NCBI GenBank assembly: GCA_009783235.1
Contig: WRHN01000001.1
Coordinates: forward strand, 62,001 to 126,000
DNA: 64,000 bases
Direction of reading: 5' to 3'
Origin: Candidatus Saccharimonadota bacterium
GTDB taxonomy: Bacteria; Patescibacteriota; Saccharimonadia; Saccharimonadales; Saccharimonadaceae
Shown: positions 17,680 through 27,044 of the stretch, piece by piece
Position numbering within the stretch: the stretch's first letter is position 1
Layout of the letters: every line of letters starts with the position of its first letter
Program-made: the position numbers and the translations under genes
Notes under the pieces: model-generated
Told to the model about the DNA's origin: nothing
What the model saw: only the letters and a program-made list of their open reading frames with translations
Databases searched by the model: none

Positions 17680-18409
17680 TCAGCGAAAAACTAGGCTGCT
17701 GGTAGCTATCATGGGCCCAACAGCTTCTGGAAAAACTGGCCTGGCCATAAAACTGGCAAAACAATTCGACGGCGAGATAATCTGTGCCGACTCACGCACA
17801 ATTTACAAAGGAATGGACATTGGCACTGCAAAGCCAACTAGTATTGAGATGCAGGGCGTGCCGCATCATATGCTGGACTTAGTCGAGCCAGGCCAAAGGT
17901 ATTCAATTTATAAGTTTCAACAGGAAACTAAGCGACTGATTGAAGAAATTCGTCAACGGGGCAAGGCTCCGTTTTTAGTCGGCGGTTCGGGGCTGTATTT
18001 GTATACGATTTTGTTTGACTATGATTTTAGCGACGATGAACCGAAACGTCGCGACAAGCTGATTCCTGACTGCGTTGCCGTGGGGATTGAGGTCAAAAAA
18101 GAGGTTTTGCGTCAGCGCATAAGTGAGCGTTTTCAAAAAATGCTCGACGCTGGTTTTGAGCAAGAAGTAAGAACGTTGGTTGCTAAATACGGCCCCGACT
18201 GTTTGCAAATTAAACGAAACTCATATGGCGAAATGCAGAAATATTTGCGGGGCGAAATTACTCGAGACGAGCTGCTTGAGCGAGCTGAGATTATTGACTG
18301 GCAGTTGGCTAAAAAACAGCGCACTTGGTTCCGCCAAAAACGCGATGAGATTACCTGGCTACCGATTGAGGACGCCGAACAGTATCTAGTCGACGCGCTG
18401 CAGAAGTAG
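17654..18409 (+). CDS. miaA: tRNA dimethylallyltransferase (short form)
   Basis: Adds a dimethylallyl group to A37 of tRNAs reading UNN codons. Visible motifs are the P-loop GPTASGKT, the DSRTIYKGMDIGTAKPT substrate stretch, GVPHHMLDLVEP and LVGGSGLYL. At about 251 residues it is shorter than the usual 300-316: the inserted helical swapped domain between LFDYDFSDDE and the C-terminal part is reduced. It overlaps the end of thrS by 26 bp, so it is translated from the same mRNA. Its 3' end overlaps the convergent prmC by 24 bp. Confidence 0.92.
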   Translation: MSPKTAPGSQRKTRLLVAIMGPTASGKTGLAIKLAKQFDGEIICADSRTIYKGMDIGTAKPTSIEMQGVPHHMLDLVEPGQRYSIYKFQQETKRLIEEIRQRGKAPFLVGGSGLYLYTILFDYDFSDDEPKRRDKLIPDCVAVGIEVKKEVLRQRISERFQKMLDAGFEQEVRTLVAKYGPDCLQIKRNSYGEMQKYLRGEITRDELLERAEIIDWQLAKKQRTWFRQKRDEITWLPIEDAEQYLVDALQK

Positions 18410-19315
18410 CGCAAACGGATGACGTTCGATTTCCGCAAAGCCATGTTTATGGGCATAATTTGCCATGATGTCCAATTGTCTGGTATCCATTTCAAGCAGT
18501 AAATGACCTCTTTCAACCAAGTTTTTTGGAGCTTGGCGGATCAATCTCCGCATTAGCGAGGTGCCGTTAGTCGCCGCAAACAGCGCTCGCTTTGGCTCAA
18601 AAATCGTCTCTGGCGAAACCTCCCAACTACTGTCAACATAGGGTAAATTTGCAACGATCAGCTCGAACTTGTCGTTGACATCTTCTAATAGGTCAGACTG
18701 TACAAAGTCCATACCATTTGAGTGCAGGGTTCGTTTTGCTACGCCATTGTTTCTACGCGATTTTTTGACCGAGAAGGAGAACGTATTGCTAGCCACATGG
18801 TCTTTAAAACGCTCTTTATGTGTCAGGGCGTTATTTAGCACCGCCACGTCCAAGGCCTTCAGCGAAATGTCGCTGGCGGTAACTTGCGTTTCTGGCAGTT
18901 CGCGCGCGAGTGTCGCGGCAATGCACCCAGAGCCCGTACCAACATCCAGGACACTTTTTGGGTCTAGCTTTTTGGCGATTTCAATCAATTGCTCAGTTTC
19001 TGGACGTGGTATTAAAACATTGTTGTTGACATAAAATTCACGCCCATAAAATTCTTTATGTCCAATGACATAGGCTAATGGTTCACCATCCATGCGTCGT
19101 TCCACACTACGTTTCAGTAGTTCCACGGTCTGTTCACGCAGCTCTTGGTCGGCCTTGGTCACAATTTCTTCGCGAGAGCACGGCAAATCATCATACCAGA
19201 TACTGACCACGTCGTCGTTATCGCTTAAAAGAAGTTCAGCGTCCAGTCGAGCTGACTCTATGCCGGCGTCTTCTAGCTCGCCCGTCGCTTGCGCGACCCA
19301 TTCATGAACTTTCAT
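18386..19315 (-). CDS. prmC: Peptide chain release factor N5-glutamine methyltransferase
   Basis: Methylates the Gln of the GGQ motif in release factors. An N-terminal helical domain (about 1-100) is followed by the SAM-binding Rossmann fold with [16 protein letters not shown]. The substrate motif is NLPYVD, a variant of NPPY, in [13 protein letters not shown]. The start overlaps the end of prfA by 14 bp, which fits their functional pairing. An insert between the SAM motif and NLPY (about 35 residues, including [20 protein letters not shown]) is longer than in E. coli. Confidence 0.93.
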   Translation of the reverse strand: MKVHEWVAQATGELEDAGIESARLDAELLLSDNDDVVSIWYDDLPCSREEIVTKADQELREQTVELLKRSVERRMDGEPLAYVIGHKEFYGREFYVNNNVLIPRPETEQLIEIAKKLDPKSVLDVGTGSGCIAATLARELPETQVTASDISLKALDVAVLNNALTHKERFKDHVASNTFSFSVKKSRRNNGVAKRTLHSNGMDFVQSDLLEDVNDKFELIVANLPYVDSSWEVSPETIFEPKRALFAATNGTSLMRRLIRQAPKNLVERGHLLLEMDTRQLDIMANYAHKHGFAEIERHPFALLLQRVD

Positions 19316-20348
19316 TGTCCAGGTTTAGCTCGCGCTCTTTAATGTGCAGTTGTTCCTCGATATCGTCGATATCACCGTTCATCGCTGCTGGTATGTTGCT
19401 ACGAGAATAGCCAATGCGATGGTCCGTGATGCGATCTTGCGGAAAATTATAAGTGCGAATTTTTTCACTGCGGTCGCCAGTACCGATGAGCGCTCGTTTC
19501 TCGGCGGTCAATTTGGCGTTTTCTTCGTCAATTTTCATTTGCAATAAACGAGAACGCAAAACAGACATCGCCTTCAGCTTGTTTTTTAACTGCGATTTTT
19601 CATCTTGGTTAGACACCACGAGGCCAGTTGGCAGGTGAGTGATGCGCACCGCGCTATCGGTGGTGTTTACAGATTGACCGCCGTGGCCAGACGAACGATA
19701 AATATCAATGCGCAAATCTTTAGGGTCAATTTCAATATCGGCTTCTTTGGCTTCAGGCATAATCGCTACAGTCACGGTTGAGGTGTGAACGCGCCCCTGG
19801 CTTTCGGTGACCGGCACGCGCTGAACGCGATGCACGCCAGATTCAAATTTTAATTGACCGTACGGTTGATCACCCTTGGCAGAAAATATCACTTCTTTGT
19901 AGCCGCCCGCATCATTGACGTTTTCACTGAGAATTTCAGTTTTGAGGCCGCGTCTTTCGGCGTATCGTAAATACATTTTCAGCAGTTCCCCAGCAAACAG
20001 CGACGCTTCATCACCACCAGCGCCCGCGCGAATCTCCACGATGACGTTTTTGTCGTCGTTTGGATCTCGGGCGGTTAGCTTTTCGGTTAGTTGCCGCTCG
20101 ATATCTTGTAGTTCTGATTCCAGTTCGGGAATTAAGTCAGCCAGCGTGCCGTCGCTTTTGGTCTCTGTTAGATCTTCTTCCAGCTCATTTTTTTTATTGA
20201 GTAACCTTAAAAGCTCCGCCACTTCACTGAGCCGACGTTGTTTTTCAGCAAAATCAGGGTTGGAGTAGGCGTCAGGGCTACTCAAAAACTCCGTCAGTTC
20301 GGTTTGTTCAGACAGTAGGCTGTCAGCGTTGACTGGTGTGTCGTTCAT
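19302..20348 (-). CDS. prfA: Peptide chain release factor 1
   Basis: Recognises UAA and UAG and triggers hydrolysis of the peptidyl-tRNA. The GGQ motif is in [19 protein letters not shown]. The N-terminal coiled-coil domain and the [20 protein letters not shown] stretch are typical. Length of 348 residues is normal. The tripeptide anticodon-like region (in the [20 protein letters not shown] neighbourhood) matches RF1 more than RF2. It heads a prfA-prmC operon on the minus strand. Confidence 0.95.
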   Translation of the reverse strand: MNDTPVNADSLLSEQTELTEFLSSPDAYSNPDFAEKQRRLSEVAELLRLLNKKNELEEDLTETKSDGTLADLIPELESELQDIERQLTEKLTARDPNDDKNVIVEIRAGAGGDEASLFAGELLKMYLRYAERRGLKTEILSENVNDAGGYKEVIFSAKGDQPYGQLKFESGVHRVQRVPVTESQGRVHTSTVTVAIMPEAKEADIEIDPKDLRIDIYRSSGHGGQSVNTTDSAVRITHLPTGLVVSNQDEKSQLKNKLKAMSVLRSRLLQMKIDEENAKLTAEKRALIGTGDRSEKIRTYNFPQDRITDHRIGYSRSNIPAAMNGDIDDIEEQLHIKERELNLDNESS

Positions 20349-20421
20349 GAGTATATTCTACCATAACAGATACAGAACAGCTAGGGCGATAATTGTCCTA
20401 GCTGTAAACTTGTAATTTTGG

Positions 20422-20754
20422 CTATTCTTCTGTTTTCGCCGCAGATTTCTTCTCGGGCTTTTTCGCTGTAGTCTTAGCGGTCTTGGCAGCTTGTTTGGCG
20501 CGGTGTTCAGCAGCAGCTTTCATTTTAGCCGCGAAGCGATCGACGCGACCCTCGGTGTCAATGATTTTCTCTTCACCAGTGAAGAACGGGTGGCTGGCGC
20601 TGGAAATGTGAATTTTGACGAGCGGGTATTCATTGCCGTCTTCCCATTTGATAGTTTCGTTACTGACCGCTGTTGAATTGGTCAAAAAAGCAAAGCCTGC
20701 AGCTTCGTCCTGGAACACCACAAGGTGATAATCTGGATGTAAATTTTTCTTCAT
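20422..20754 (-). CDS. rpmE: Ribosomal protein bL31 with C-terminal extension
   Basis: The first 80 residues match bL31 ([10 protein letters not shown], then [33 protein letters not shown]). The zinc-ligand cysteines of the C+ form are missing, so it is a C-minus type. About 30 extra residues, rich in Lys and Ala ([21 protein letters not shown]), extend the C-terminus. bL31 sits at the subunit interface of the ribosome. Confidence 0.92.
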   Translation of the reverse strand: MKKNLHPDYHLVVFQDEAAGFAFLTNSTAVSNETIKWEDGNEYPLVKIHISSASHPFFTGEEKIIDTEGRVDRFAAKMKAAAEHRAKQAAKTAKTTAKKPEKKSAAKTEE

Positions 20755-20814
20755 ACCAGGGTATTATAACAAAACTATTCTTGAATGTAAAGAGAAGGTT
20801 GCAGTCCACAAAAA

Positions 20815-21906
20815 CTACGGGTTAGACGTGCCGTCGGCAGGTTCAGAATTCTCGGCCTGTAGTTTTTCAACTTGGGCTTTTAGCTCTTTATTTTTTTCGT
20901 CCAAAGTTTTATTGTTTTCTTCCAACTTTAATTTATCTTCGTTCAGTGCTTTGTTTTCCTCCTTTAATTCGGTGATCTCGTCGCTTAGCTCGGTAATGTC
21001 AGAATTTACCAAATCAGAATCATTTTTTTCCTGTGTGAGGTTATTGATGATTTCTTCCTTTTCAACAGTGAGGTTTTGCTGATCTTGCCATTTTACATAA
21101 AGCATAGCGCTGACGCCCGCCAGTCCAACACAAACCAAGGCCGCGATAATCAATAATATGACAGAAGATTTAGATTTTTTCGCAGGAGCTTCGAAAGCTG
21201 GCTCGCCAGTTTCGGCTGCCGCGACCTCTTCAACAGCACTGTCCGCGGGGATTAAAGACTCCTCAATATCTGGAGCTGCATCAGTTTCAACAATTGCCTC
21301 ACTCGAATCGCTTGCTGTCTCGTCGATTGCCTCAATGCTTTCTTCAGCTACAGCCGCTAGGCTCTCTTCGGTGACTTCTGGCTCTTCTTGAAGCGAGTCG
21401 ATAATAGACCCTTCGGCGGCCAGCTCGACGGCGGGTTCTTCGGCTGTCGCAGTCTCTTCATCAGGTGTCAATAAATCATCAACGGTTTGAACTGGCTCGG
21501 TCTCAAGCTCGGCTGTTTCCGCCACCACTGTTGCGGCGACATCTTCTGCTGCTGTTGCAACACTCGCGCTGTCTTCGGTCGCTAGGTCTTCTAAAGCTGA
21601 TTTTGGCGCGTCTATGTCATCAACTGTCGCAATCGCTTCGGGTGCTTCAACAGCAGCCAAGTCTTCGTCGCTGGTCACGGGGATTTCAGTGCTAGTAATT
21701 TCTTCCGCTTCAGCGGGAATCTCTTCTGTCATTTCTTCGACCGCGCTTTCGATCGTATCTTCTGTTGCCTCGACTGCTTCTTCTGGCTTTGCTATGTCGT
21801 CTGTAGAGGCGACTGGCGTTACGTCAATTGGCCCCACGGCGTTGTTGCCGACAAACGGATTAAAAGGCTCATTTGCCTTGACTGATTTTTTTGAAAATAA
21901 TCCCAC
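20815..21906 (-). CDS. Acidic single-span membrane protein with C-terminal coiled coil
   Basis: The N-terminal 235 residues are low complexity and very acidic (runs of Ala, Glu, Asp, Val, Thr such as EEAVEATEDTIESAVEEM), and almost certainly disordered. A transmembrane helix follows (SVILLIIAALVCVGLAGVSAMLYV). The end is a strong coiled coil of about 80 residues (EITELKEENKALNEDKLKLE). The layout suggests a cytosolic acidic tail with the coiled coil outside the membrane. No family is recognised. A ribosome binding site (AGGGAGAATTAAGGTGGG) precedes ATG. Confidence 0.75.
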   Translation of the reverse strand: MGLFSKKSVKANEPFNPFVGNNAVGPIDVTPVASTDDIAKPEEAVEATEDTIESAVEEMTEEIPAEAEEITSTEIPVTSDEDLAAVEAPEAIATVDDIDAPKSALEDLATEDSASVATAAEDVAATVVAETAELETEPVQTVDDLLTPDEETATAEEPAVELAAEGSIIDSLQEEPEVTEESLAAVAEESIEAIDETASDSSEAIVETDAAPDIEESLIPADSAVEEVAAAETGEPAFEAPAKKSKSSVILLIIAALVCVGLAGVSAMLYVKWQDQQNLTVEKEEIINNLTQEKNDSDLVNSDITELSDEITELKEENKALNEDKLKLEENNKTLDEKNKELKAQVEKLQAENSEPADGTSNP

Positions 21907-22100
21907 CTTAATTCTCCCTAATAGTTATTATATTATTAATTAATGGAATTGTATCATAAGCAGAATGGATTTGCAAGGGAATTGACCTGCGCGCATTTTC
22001 TTGATATAATACAAGGGTAATAACAATTTAAAAGACAGTTTTTGCGAAGTTACTCCTGATATTTAATATGGGATCGCAGAAACAAAGTAAAAGGAGTAAA

Positions 22101-22805
22101 ATGTTAAAACCAGACATGAAGGCCCTTTTTGAGACTGGTGCGCACTTTGGTCACAAGACTAGTCGCTGGAATCCAAAAATGGCAAAATTCATTCATAGCA
22201 AAAGAGGCGAAAATCATATTATTGATCTAGCCAAAACCGTCGATGGTATCGAAAAAGCGCAAGAGTTCTTGAGTACTGTCGCCGCTTCGAATCGACAGAT
22301 TTTGTTCGTCGGCACCAAAAAACAGGCAAAAGCAGCAGTTAAATCAGTTGCTGAAACTTTGGGGCAGCCTTATGTTACCGAACGCTGGCTGGGCGGTATG
22401 CTAACAAATTACAACACCATTGGTACTCAGATTAAGCGCCTGAAGCAGCTGGAGAAACGAATGGAAACTGGCGAGCTGGCCAATCGCTATAGCAAGCTGG
22501 AAGTCCAGCGTTTTCAAGAGCAGATTGATCTTGATAATATTAAATACGGTGGCATCAAAGACATGAAAGGGCGCCCGGGTGCTGTTATCGTAACTGATGT
22601 GGTTGCCGATAAAAACGCAGTAGCGGAGGCGATTAAGCTGCATGTTCCAGTAGTGGGGCTTGCTGACACCAATGCTAACCCGGACGGAGTTGACTATATT
22701 ATTCCAGCCAACGACGACGCCATTAAATCACTAGAGTTGATTTTAGATTATTTGGCCAGCGCTGTTAAAGAAGGCGCCACAAAAGTAGAGAAGGAGGAAA
22801 AATAA
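22101..22805 (+). CDS. rpsB: Ribosomal protein uS2
   Basis: The protein starts [31 protein letters not shown], the classic uS2 N-terminus, and contains [11 protein letters not shown] and [28 protein letters not shown] use ATG 22101 because AAAGGAGTAAA gives an ideal Shine-Dalgarno; the in-frame start 33 bp upstream has none. A TGATATAAT box at about 22000-22009 gives a leader of about 85 nt. Unlike in most bacteria the next gene is rpmH, not tsf, which is 2.3 kb away. Confidence 0.97.
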   Translation: MLKPDMKALFETGAHFGHKTSRWNPKMAKFIHSKRGENHIIDLAKTVDGIEKAQEFLSTVAASNRQILFVGTKKQAKAAVKSVAETLGQPYVTERWLGGMLTNYNTIGTQIKRLKQLEKRMETGELANRYSKLEVQRFQEQIDLDNIKYGGIKDMKGRPGAVIVTDVVADKNAVAEAIKLHVPVVGLADTNANPDGVDYIIPANDDAIKSLELILDYLASAVKEGATKVEKEEK

Positions 22806-22806
22806 C

Positions 22807-22962
22807 ATGCCAAAACGTACTCACCAACCAAAAGTTAAACGTCGCGCTCGTAAGCATGGTTTCCGCGCTCGCATGAGCAGCAAAAACGGTATTTTAGTGC
22901 TTAAGCGACGTCGCAATAAAAATCGCTCCAAAGTTGCCGTATCTGTTCGCAAAAAAGTCTAA
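22807..22962 (+). CDS. rpmH: Ribosomal protein bL34
   Basis: A 51-residue basic protein starting [20 protein letters not shown], then [20 protein letters not shown], the unmistakable bL34 pattern, with a short extra tail ([11 protein letters not shown]). ATG is 1 bp after the rpsB stop. In most bacteria rpmH stands beside rnpA and dnaA at the origin; here it is coupled to rpsB and no rnpA follows. Confidence 0.97.
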   Translation: MPKRTHQPKVKRRARKHGFRARMSSKNGILVLKRRRNKNRSKVAVSVRKKV

Positions 22963-23043
22963 TTTGAATTAAAAAAGTATTCGTTTTGACATCGCAAGAG
23001 TTGACGGGTTGACTTTTTGATAAAAATGTGCTAGAATGCGGCC

Positions 23044-23949
23044 ATGAAACCTGAATTGATACCCAGAGAGCATGGCATGCCTGGCGTGGTTGAGTTCGAT
23101 GCTCTTGACGAAGAAGGTAATATTGTACCCGTGCACGACGTGTTCCCTGAGTACGATACGAAAGATGAAAGGCCATATATGTCTGGCCCCGGTGGTTACT
23201 GGTTGGCAGACGATTATCAGCCAGCTGTCAATTTTAATGCTCCTCCTGAAGAGTTAGATTTTGATGAGTTAAATGACTACGAGCTTGAAGAACTGCCAAC
23301 GGGACAACCTCAAGATCACGAAGTGGGCGCCGAAGCGGTCAGACAGCACGTAGAGACTGAGCCTGTGGTTGACTTGTATCCCGATCAGCCAGATCCTGAT
23401 GAGTCGATTCGACTGCAATTTGGAGAAATGACAAAAGAGATTTTTCGCACGATTCAACCTATGGAGGCGAAGAGATTTTTCGCGTTGTCTGTCTGGAATG
23501 CGGGCAAAAACAACGAATTCTTTTTCAGTAGCAGTTTATGGCAGAGCGCTAAGGACTGGTTGTTCTACAGTGACGACCGTAAAACTCGTGCGCGACAATA
23601 CACACGATGGAGCGATAAGTTGCAGGCAATTTTAGAAAAACACGAAAGTTCAGGAGACGGTGCGCCGTGGCTGGAGATTTACAAAGGACAGTTTAACGGC
23701 GCGAGGGGCGTTACCAAAGCTAGGATTAATTGGGACTCTAAGAACTCAATAGCCATGAAGAACGCTTATTATGGTGGTGGGCAAAGAGCCGCTCAGGGTG
23801 CTGAGCACGCTCGAAAGATGGAAGAAGGCCCAATAATGTCTCATGCCGATGCTGTTGATAGATATCAAAAGCAGCAAGAGCAGATGTGGGACGAGATTCG
23901 TGAGCAAAGACAAAAAGAGCAAGAACAAAGGCAGGCAGAGAACTCTTAA
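23044..23949 (+). CDS. Uncharacterised protein, acidic N-terminus, charged C-terminal helix
   Basis: I do not recognise the family. Residues 1-130 are acidic and Pro-rich, probably disordered. The middle (about 130-215) is a helical domain with aromatic residues (MEAKRFFALSVWNAGKNNEFFFSSSLWQSAKDWLF). The last 50 residues form a charged Gln/Glu/Arg helix (YQKQQEQMWDEIREQRQKEQ). No signal or membrane segment is seen. TGTGCTAGAAT lies 7 bp before ATG 23044, in line with other short-leader promoters here. Confidence 0.7.
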   Translation: MKPELIPREHGMPGVVEFDALDEEGNIVPVHDVFPEYDTKDERPYMSGPGGYWLADDYQPAVNFNAPPEELDFDELNDYELEELPTGQPQDHEVGAEAVRQHVETEPVVDLYPDQPDPDESIRLQFGEMTKEIFRTIQPMEAKRFFALSVWNAGKNNEFFFSSSLWQSAKDWLFYSDDRKTRARQYTRWSDKLQAILEKHESSGDGAPWLEIYKGQFNGARGVTKARINWDSKNSIAMKNAYYGGGQRAAQGAEHARKMEEGPIMSHADAVDRYQKQQEQMWDEIREQRQKEQEQRQAENS

Positions 23950-23985
23950 ACTATACGCGGTCTGCTGTTCACTCTGTGGATTAAT

Positions 23986-24013
23986 AAAAACGACGGAATT
24001 AATCCGTCAAAAA
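23986..24013 (-). terminator. Terminator for tRNA-Met
   Basis: On the minus strand GACGGA/TCCGTC with a four-base loop is followed by G and TTTTT. It lies just downstream of the minus-strand tRNA-Met and before the 3' end of the plus-strand unknown gene. Confidence 0.65.
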
Positions 24014-24021
24014 CCCTAATT

Positions 24022-24098
24022 TGGTAGCACCGGCTGGGATCGAACCAGCGACCTTAGGCTTATGAGTCCTACGCTCTAACCAACTGAGCTACGGTGCC
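24022..24098 (-). tRNA. tRNA-Met (CAT)
   Basis: The anticodon loop CTCATAA gives CAT. The acceptor pairs GGCACCG with CGGTGCT, so pair 1-72 is G-U. It lacks the C1-A72 mismatch of the initiator, so it is an elongator tRNA-Met, or less likely the lysidine-type tRNA-Ile2. CCA is encoded. The base pair closing the anticodon stem is an A-G mismatch. A TGCTACAAT promoter lies upstream on the minus strand (about 24111-24119). Confidence 0.88.
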
Positions 24099-24165
24099 GA
24101 AATACGAGTACAATTGTAGCACATCACACTTCGTTTTTCAAAGTGGATATGGTACAATTTTACCT

Positions 24166-24253
24166 GGATAGGTGACCGAGTGGTTTAAGGAGCCGGTCTT
24201 GAAAACCGGTGTGGGGCAACTCACCGAGGGTTCGAATCCCTCCCTATCCGCCA
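24166..24253 (+). tRNA. tRNA-Ser (TGA)
   Basis: A class II tRNA with acceptor GGATAGG/CCTATCC, long variable arm and encoded CCA. The anticodon loop CTTGAAA on CCGGT/ACCGG gives TGA. A TGGTACAAT box lies 9 bp upstream. Confidence 0.97.
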
Positions 24254-24275
24254 AAAGTAAGTTTTAGAAGCATAG

Positions 24276-24902
24276 ATGAAAAAAGTCGCAACAGTAGTTA
24301 TCTTATTTCTTGCGTTTGGTGCAGGGGGTGTGTCTATGCTGGGCGGGCGTAGCGATGGAACTTCGCAAGACACCGCACCTATTATTGAGCAGCCAGAAGA
24401 CCCAGCCGAGTCAAAACTCTTGCTACTGGTTAATAAAGACAATAAATTGCCAGATAATTATGTGCCTGATTTATCCTCAGGCCTTCCAATAGACGAAGTA
24501 TTGTTTGACGATTTTGTTGAAATGCGAAAAGAGGCGAACAGAGAACAAGTTTTCTTAATGATTGCGTCTGCGTACAGGACTGCCGATGAGCAAGAAAAAC
24601 TGTTCAATGAACTTGGCGCTGAAGTAGCGGCCCCTGCTGGATATTCCGAGCATCAAACAGGCCTGGCAATAGACTTTGCTTATAATGGTCGCACTCAAGA
24701 AGAAACGGACAGAATGTGGAACTGGCTGAGCAGAAATGCGTACAGATATGGTTTTATCGAGCGCTATCCTGAGGGCAAAGAGCACGTAACGGGCTTTGAT
24801 TTTGAGCCGTGGCATTACAGATATGTCGGCAGACAGCACGCCAAAAACATCTACGAAAAAGGGTTGGTTTTAGAAGAATACATTGGCCGTCGTGGCGCGT
24901 AA
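24276..24902 (+). CDS. D-alanyl-D-alanine carboxypeptidase, VanY/M15B family
   Basis: An exported zinc peptidase acting on peptidoglycan stem peptides. An N-terminal signal or anchor helix (about residues 3-21) is followed by a short linker. The catalytic domain shows SAYRTADEQEKLF, the zinc ligands in SEHQTGLAIDFA (His and Asp) and the catalytic plus third ligand in FEPWHYRYVG. Length 208 residues fits membrane-anchored VanY. It is the second D,D-carboxypeptidase of the window, of a different fold from the one at 508-1707. Confidence 0.9.
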   Translation: MKKVATVVILFLAFGAGGVSMLGGRSDGTSQDTAPIIEQPEDPAESKLLLLVNKDNKLPDNYVPDLSSGLPIDEVLFDDFVEMRKEANREQVFLMIASAYRTADEQEKLFNELGAEVAAPAGYSEHQTGLAIDFAYNGRTQEETDRMWNWLSRNAYRYGFIERYPEGKEHVTGFDFEPWHYRYVGRQHAKNIYEKGLVLEEYIGRRGA

Positions 24903-25037
24903 GTACCTGTTGTTACGTCTGAATTTATGTGGCTAGAATAAATTGTGATATAATCGTTGCAGGGCTGATAGTCAATCAAGTTTGCTCGGGCGATAATGTC
25001 CGCGCGCTCGAATTGACGGTCTGTCGCGCTAACTCAT

Positions 25038-25130
25038 GGAGGAGTACCCAAGTGGCTGAAGGGGACGGTTTGCTAAATCGTTAGGTCGGAGAAATCTGGC
25101 GCGGGAGTTCGAATCTCCCCTCCTCCGCCA
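25038..25130 (+). tRNA. tRNA-Ser (GCT)
   Basis: A class II tRNA: acceptor GGAGGAG/CTCCTCC, long variable arm, encoded CCA. The anticodon loop TTGCTAA gives GCT for AGC/AGT. A TGATATAAT promoter at about 24946-24954 implies a leader of roughly 80 nt, containing a GTCAAT/ATTGAC inverted repeat. Confidence 0.96.
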
Positions 25131-25169
25131 TTTTATTTTTGAGCAAAATAATTAAACGAAAGGAGAATA

Positions 25170-25766
25170 ATGGCGGTTTCATTAGACAAAGTAAAAAAAT
25201 TAAAAGAGATGACGGGTCTTGGCTTGACTGATGCTAAAAAGGCTCTGGAAGATGTTAAAGGCGATTTTGATAAAGCGTTGCAAGTTCTGCGTGAGAAGGG
25301 GCTGACCAAAGCTGAAAAAAGAGGCGAGCGCGAAGCACGTGAAGGAATAATTGAAAGTTATGTACACTCTGGCCGGATTGGTGTGTTGGTCGAGGTAAAC
25401 TGTGAAACTGATTTTGTGGCGAAAAACGATATTTTTAAAGACTTAGCCCATGAGATTGCTCTGCAAGTTGCGTCAATGGCTCCAGAGTATATTAGCAAAG
25501 AAAGTATTCCCGAAAAAACATATGCAGACAAAAAGGCAGAATTCGAAAAGGCCGCTGCGGCGACTGGAAAGCCAAAAGCTGCTGTTGAGAAAATTGTCGA
25601 AGGCCAATTGAATAAATATTTTGGCGAGCTAACACTATTAGAACAAGTTTTTTGGAAGGACGAGACCAAAAAAGTTAGCGATGTGATAGATGATGCCAAG
25701 ATGAAACTGGGCGAAAATATCAGAATTTCTCAGATGGCTCGTATGGAGCTGGGGGTTAGTAGATAA
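25170..25766 (+). CDS. tsf: Elongation factor Ts
   Basis: Guanine nucleotide exchange factor for EF-Tu. The N-terminal UBA-like helix set (VKKLKEMTGLGLTDAKKALED) and the core motif VEVNCETDFVAKND are diagnostic. At 198 residues it has a single core subdomain like the short EF-Ts of Thermus rather than the 280-residue E. coli form. AAAGGAGAATA gives a good ribosome binding site. A terminator follows at once. Confidence 0.95.
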   Translation: MAVSLDKVKKLKEMTGLGLTDAKKALEDVKGDFDKALQVLREKGLTKAEKRGEREAREGIIESYVHSGRIGVLVEVNCETDFVAKNDIFKDLAHEIALQVASMAPEYISKESIPEKTYADKKAEFEKAAAATGKPKAAVEKIVEGQLNKYFGELTLLEQVFWKDETKKVSDVIDDAKMKLGENIRISQMARMELGVSR

Positions 25767-25770
25767 CGAA

Positions 25771-25797
25771 AAAGGTCAACTGCGGTTGACCTTTTTA
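25771..25797 (+). terminator. Intrinsic terminator after tsf
   Basis: A perfect stem AAAGGTCAAC/GTTGACCTTT with a four-base loop ends in TTTTT. Confidence 0.9.
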
Positions 25798-25823
25798 AGC
25801 GTATACATTATAATCAATGTGAT

Positions 25824-26426
25824 ATGGACGAAAACACAAACCCAGACCTGCAAGCAAAAATTGACGCTATGATGAGCGGTTATTTGGAAAGCTCAGCGGA
25901 CGACAGAAAGCAACAACTCGAGGGCGTCGTTGCTGTTAAAGACAAACTGGAAGTTGAGCAAAAAAATGCCGAGGGCAAAAAAGAGAAAGTCGCGATTGGT
26001 AAGTTGATTATCTATGATAAGCCGATGAAAGACGTGAAAGTTTTGCGCAACATGTATGATGATGACGGTAAGCAGCTTTTTGACGAGGCGACCAAGAAGC
26101 CTCGCACGCGCCTAGACGGCGGTTGGGTGCTGACTGGTTCGATTGAGTCGCTAGCGGCCAGCGATGATGTTCTGCAACGTTACGCGGTGATTGAAAAGTT
26201 TAACGACCTGGGGCAACACTTGGTGCGTGTAGTAGGTATGAAAGACTTTGCTGATATGAATCTGACCACTGATAACATTACGCCGGGTGATATCGACCGC
26301 TACAGAGGCCATTTTATGAACGCTCGCTGGTTGGGCACGACTAGCGCTAACACCACGGCTGAGTATATTGATGAACTGATTGCACGGGTGGCGCAGGCTG
26401 ACAGCTTCGAGCCGACTCTTAAGTAG
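25824..26426 (+). CDS. Uncharacterised cytoplasmic protein
   Basis: A 200-residue soluble protein with an acidic helical N-terminus and a mixed alpha/beta middle (GKLIIYDKPMKDVKVLRNMYDDDGKQLFDEATKKPRTRLDGGWVLTGSIESLA). No family is recognised. TATAAT at 25809-25814 is 9 bp before ATG 25824. The gene stands between tsf and frr. Confidence 0.7.
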   Translation: MDENTNPDLQAKIDAMMSGYLESSADDRKQQLEGVVAVKDKLEVEQKNAEGKKEKVAIGKLIIYDKPMKDVKVLRNMYDDDGKQLFDEATKKPRTRLDGGWVLTGSIESLAASDDVLQRYAVIEKFNDLGQHLVRVVGMKDFADMNLTTDNITPGDIDRYRGHFMNARWLGTTSANTTAEYIDELIARVAQADSFEPTLK

Positions 26427-26468
26427 GCAACTGAGTTTTTGTGATATACTTATTCAAAAAGGAGGAAG

Positions 26469-27023
26469 ATGTTTGATAGTAAACCGTTTGATGATAAATT
26501 TGCCGCAGTGATTGCGCACTTTGAAGAGGAAATTAAAAAAGTTCGTACTGGCAGGGCCCACCCTGATATGCTGGATGGAATTATGGTGGAAGTTTACGGT
26601 GCCAAGATGCCGCTCAACCAAGTGGCTAACACGGTAGCTAATGAAGCTACTCAACTTTTAATCACGCCGTTTGATGTGAACAATATTAGCGCTATTAGTA
26701 CCGCCATTCGCAATGAACAGAGCTTGGGTTTCAATCCGAGTGATGACGGACGCAATATTCGTGTGCCGATTCCGCCGCTTAATGAAGAGCGAAGGCGAGA
26801 CATGGTAAAGAGTTTAGGGGTAAAATTAGAGAATGCTCGGGTGGCCATTCGTAACGTGCGCCAGGACGCTCTAAAGTTAGCCAAACAAATGAAAGATGAG
26901 AAAAAGCTGTCAGAGGACGACGTCAAACGTATCGAGAAAGACATTGACGGTACGGTAGCTGATTTTCAGGAGCAGCTAGAGGCTACTGTCAAGGCAAAAG
27001 AGCAAGAAATAATGACTATTTAA
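26469..27023 (+). CDS. frr: Ribosome recycling factor
   Basis: Splits post-termination ribosomes together with EF-G. The 184-residue length and motifs VRTGRAHPDMLDGI, NEAT..LITPFD, DGRNIRVPIPPLNEERRRDMVK and RNVRQDALK are diagnostic. AAAGGAGGAAG is an ideal ribosome binding site, and TGATATACT lies 20 bp upstream. Confidence 0.97.
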   Translation: MFDSKPFDDKFAAVIAHFEEEIKKVRTGRAHPDMLDGIMVEVYGAKMPLNQVANTVANEATQLLITPFDVNNISAISTAIRNEQSLGFNPSDDGRNIRVPIPPLNEERRRDMVKSLGVKLENARVAIRNVRQDALKLAKQMKDEKKLSEDDVKRIEKDIDGTVADFQEQLEATVKAKEQEIMTI

Positions 27024-27044
27024 AGGCGAGGAGGGAAAAGTTTA

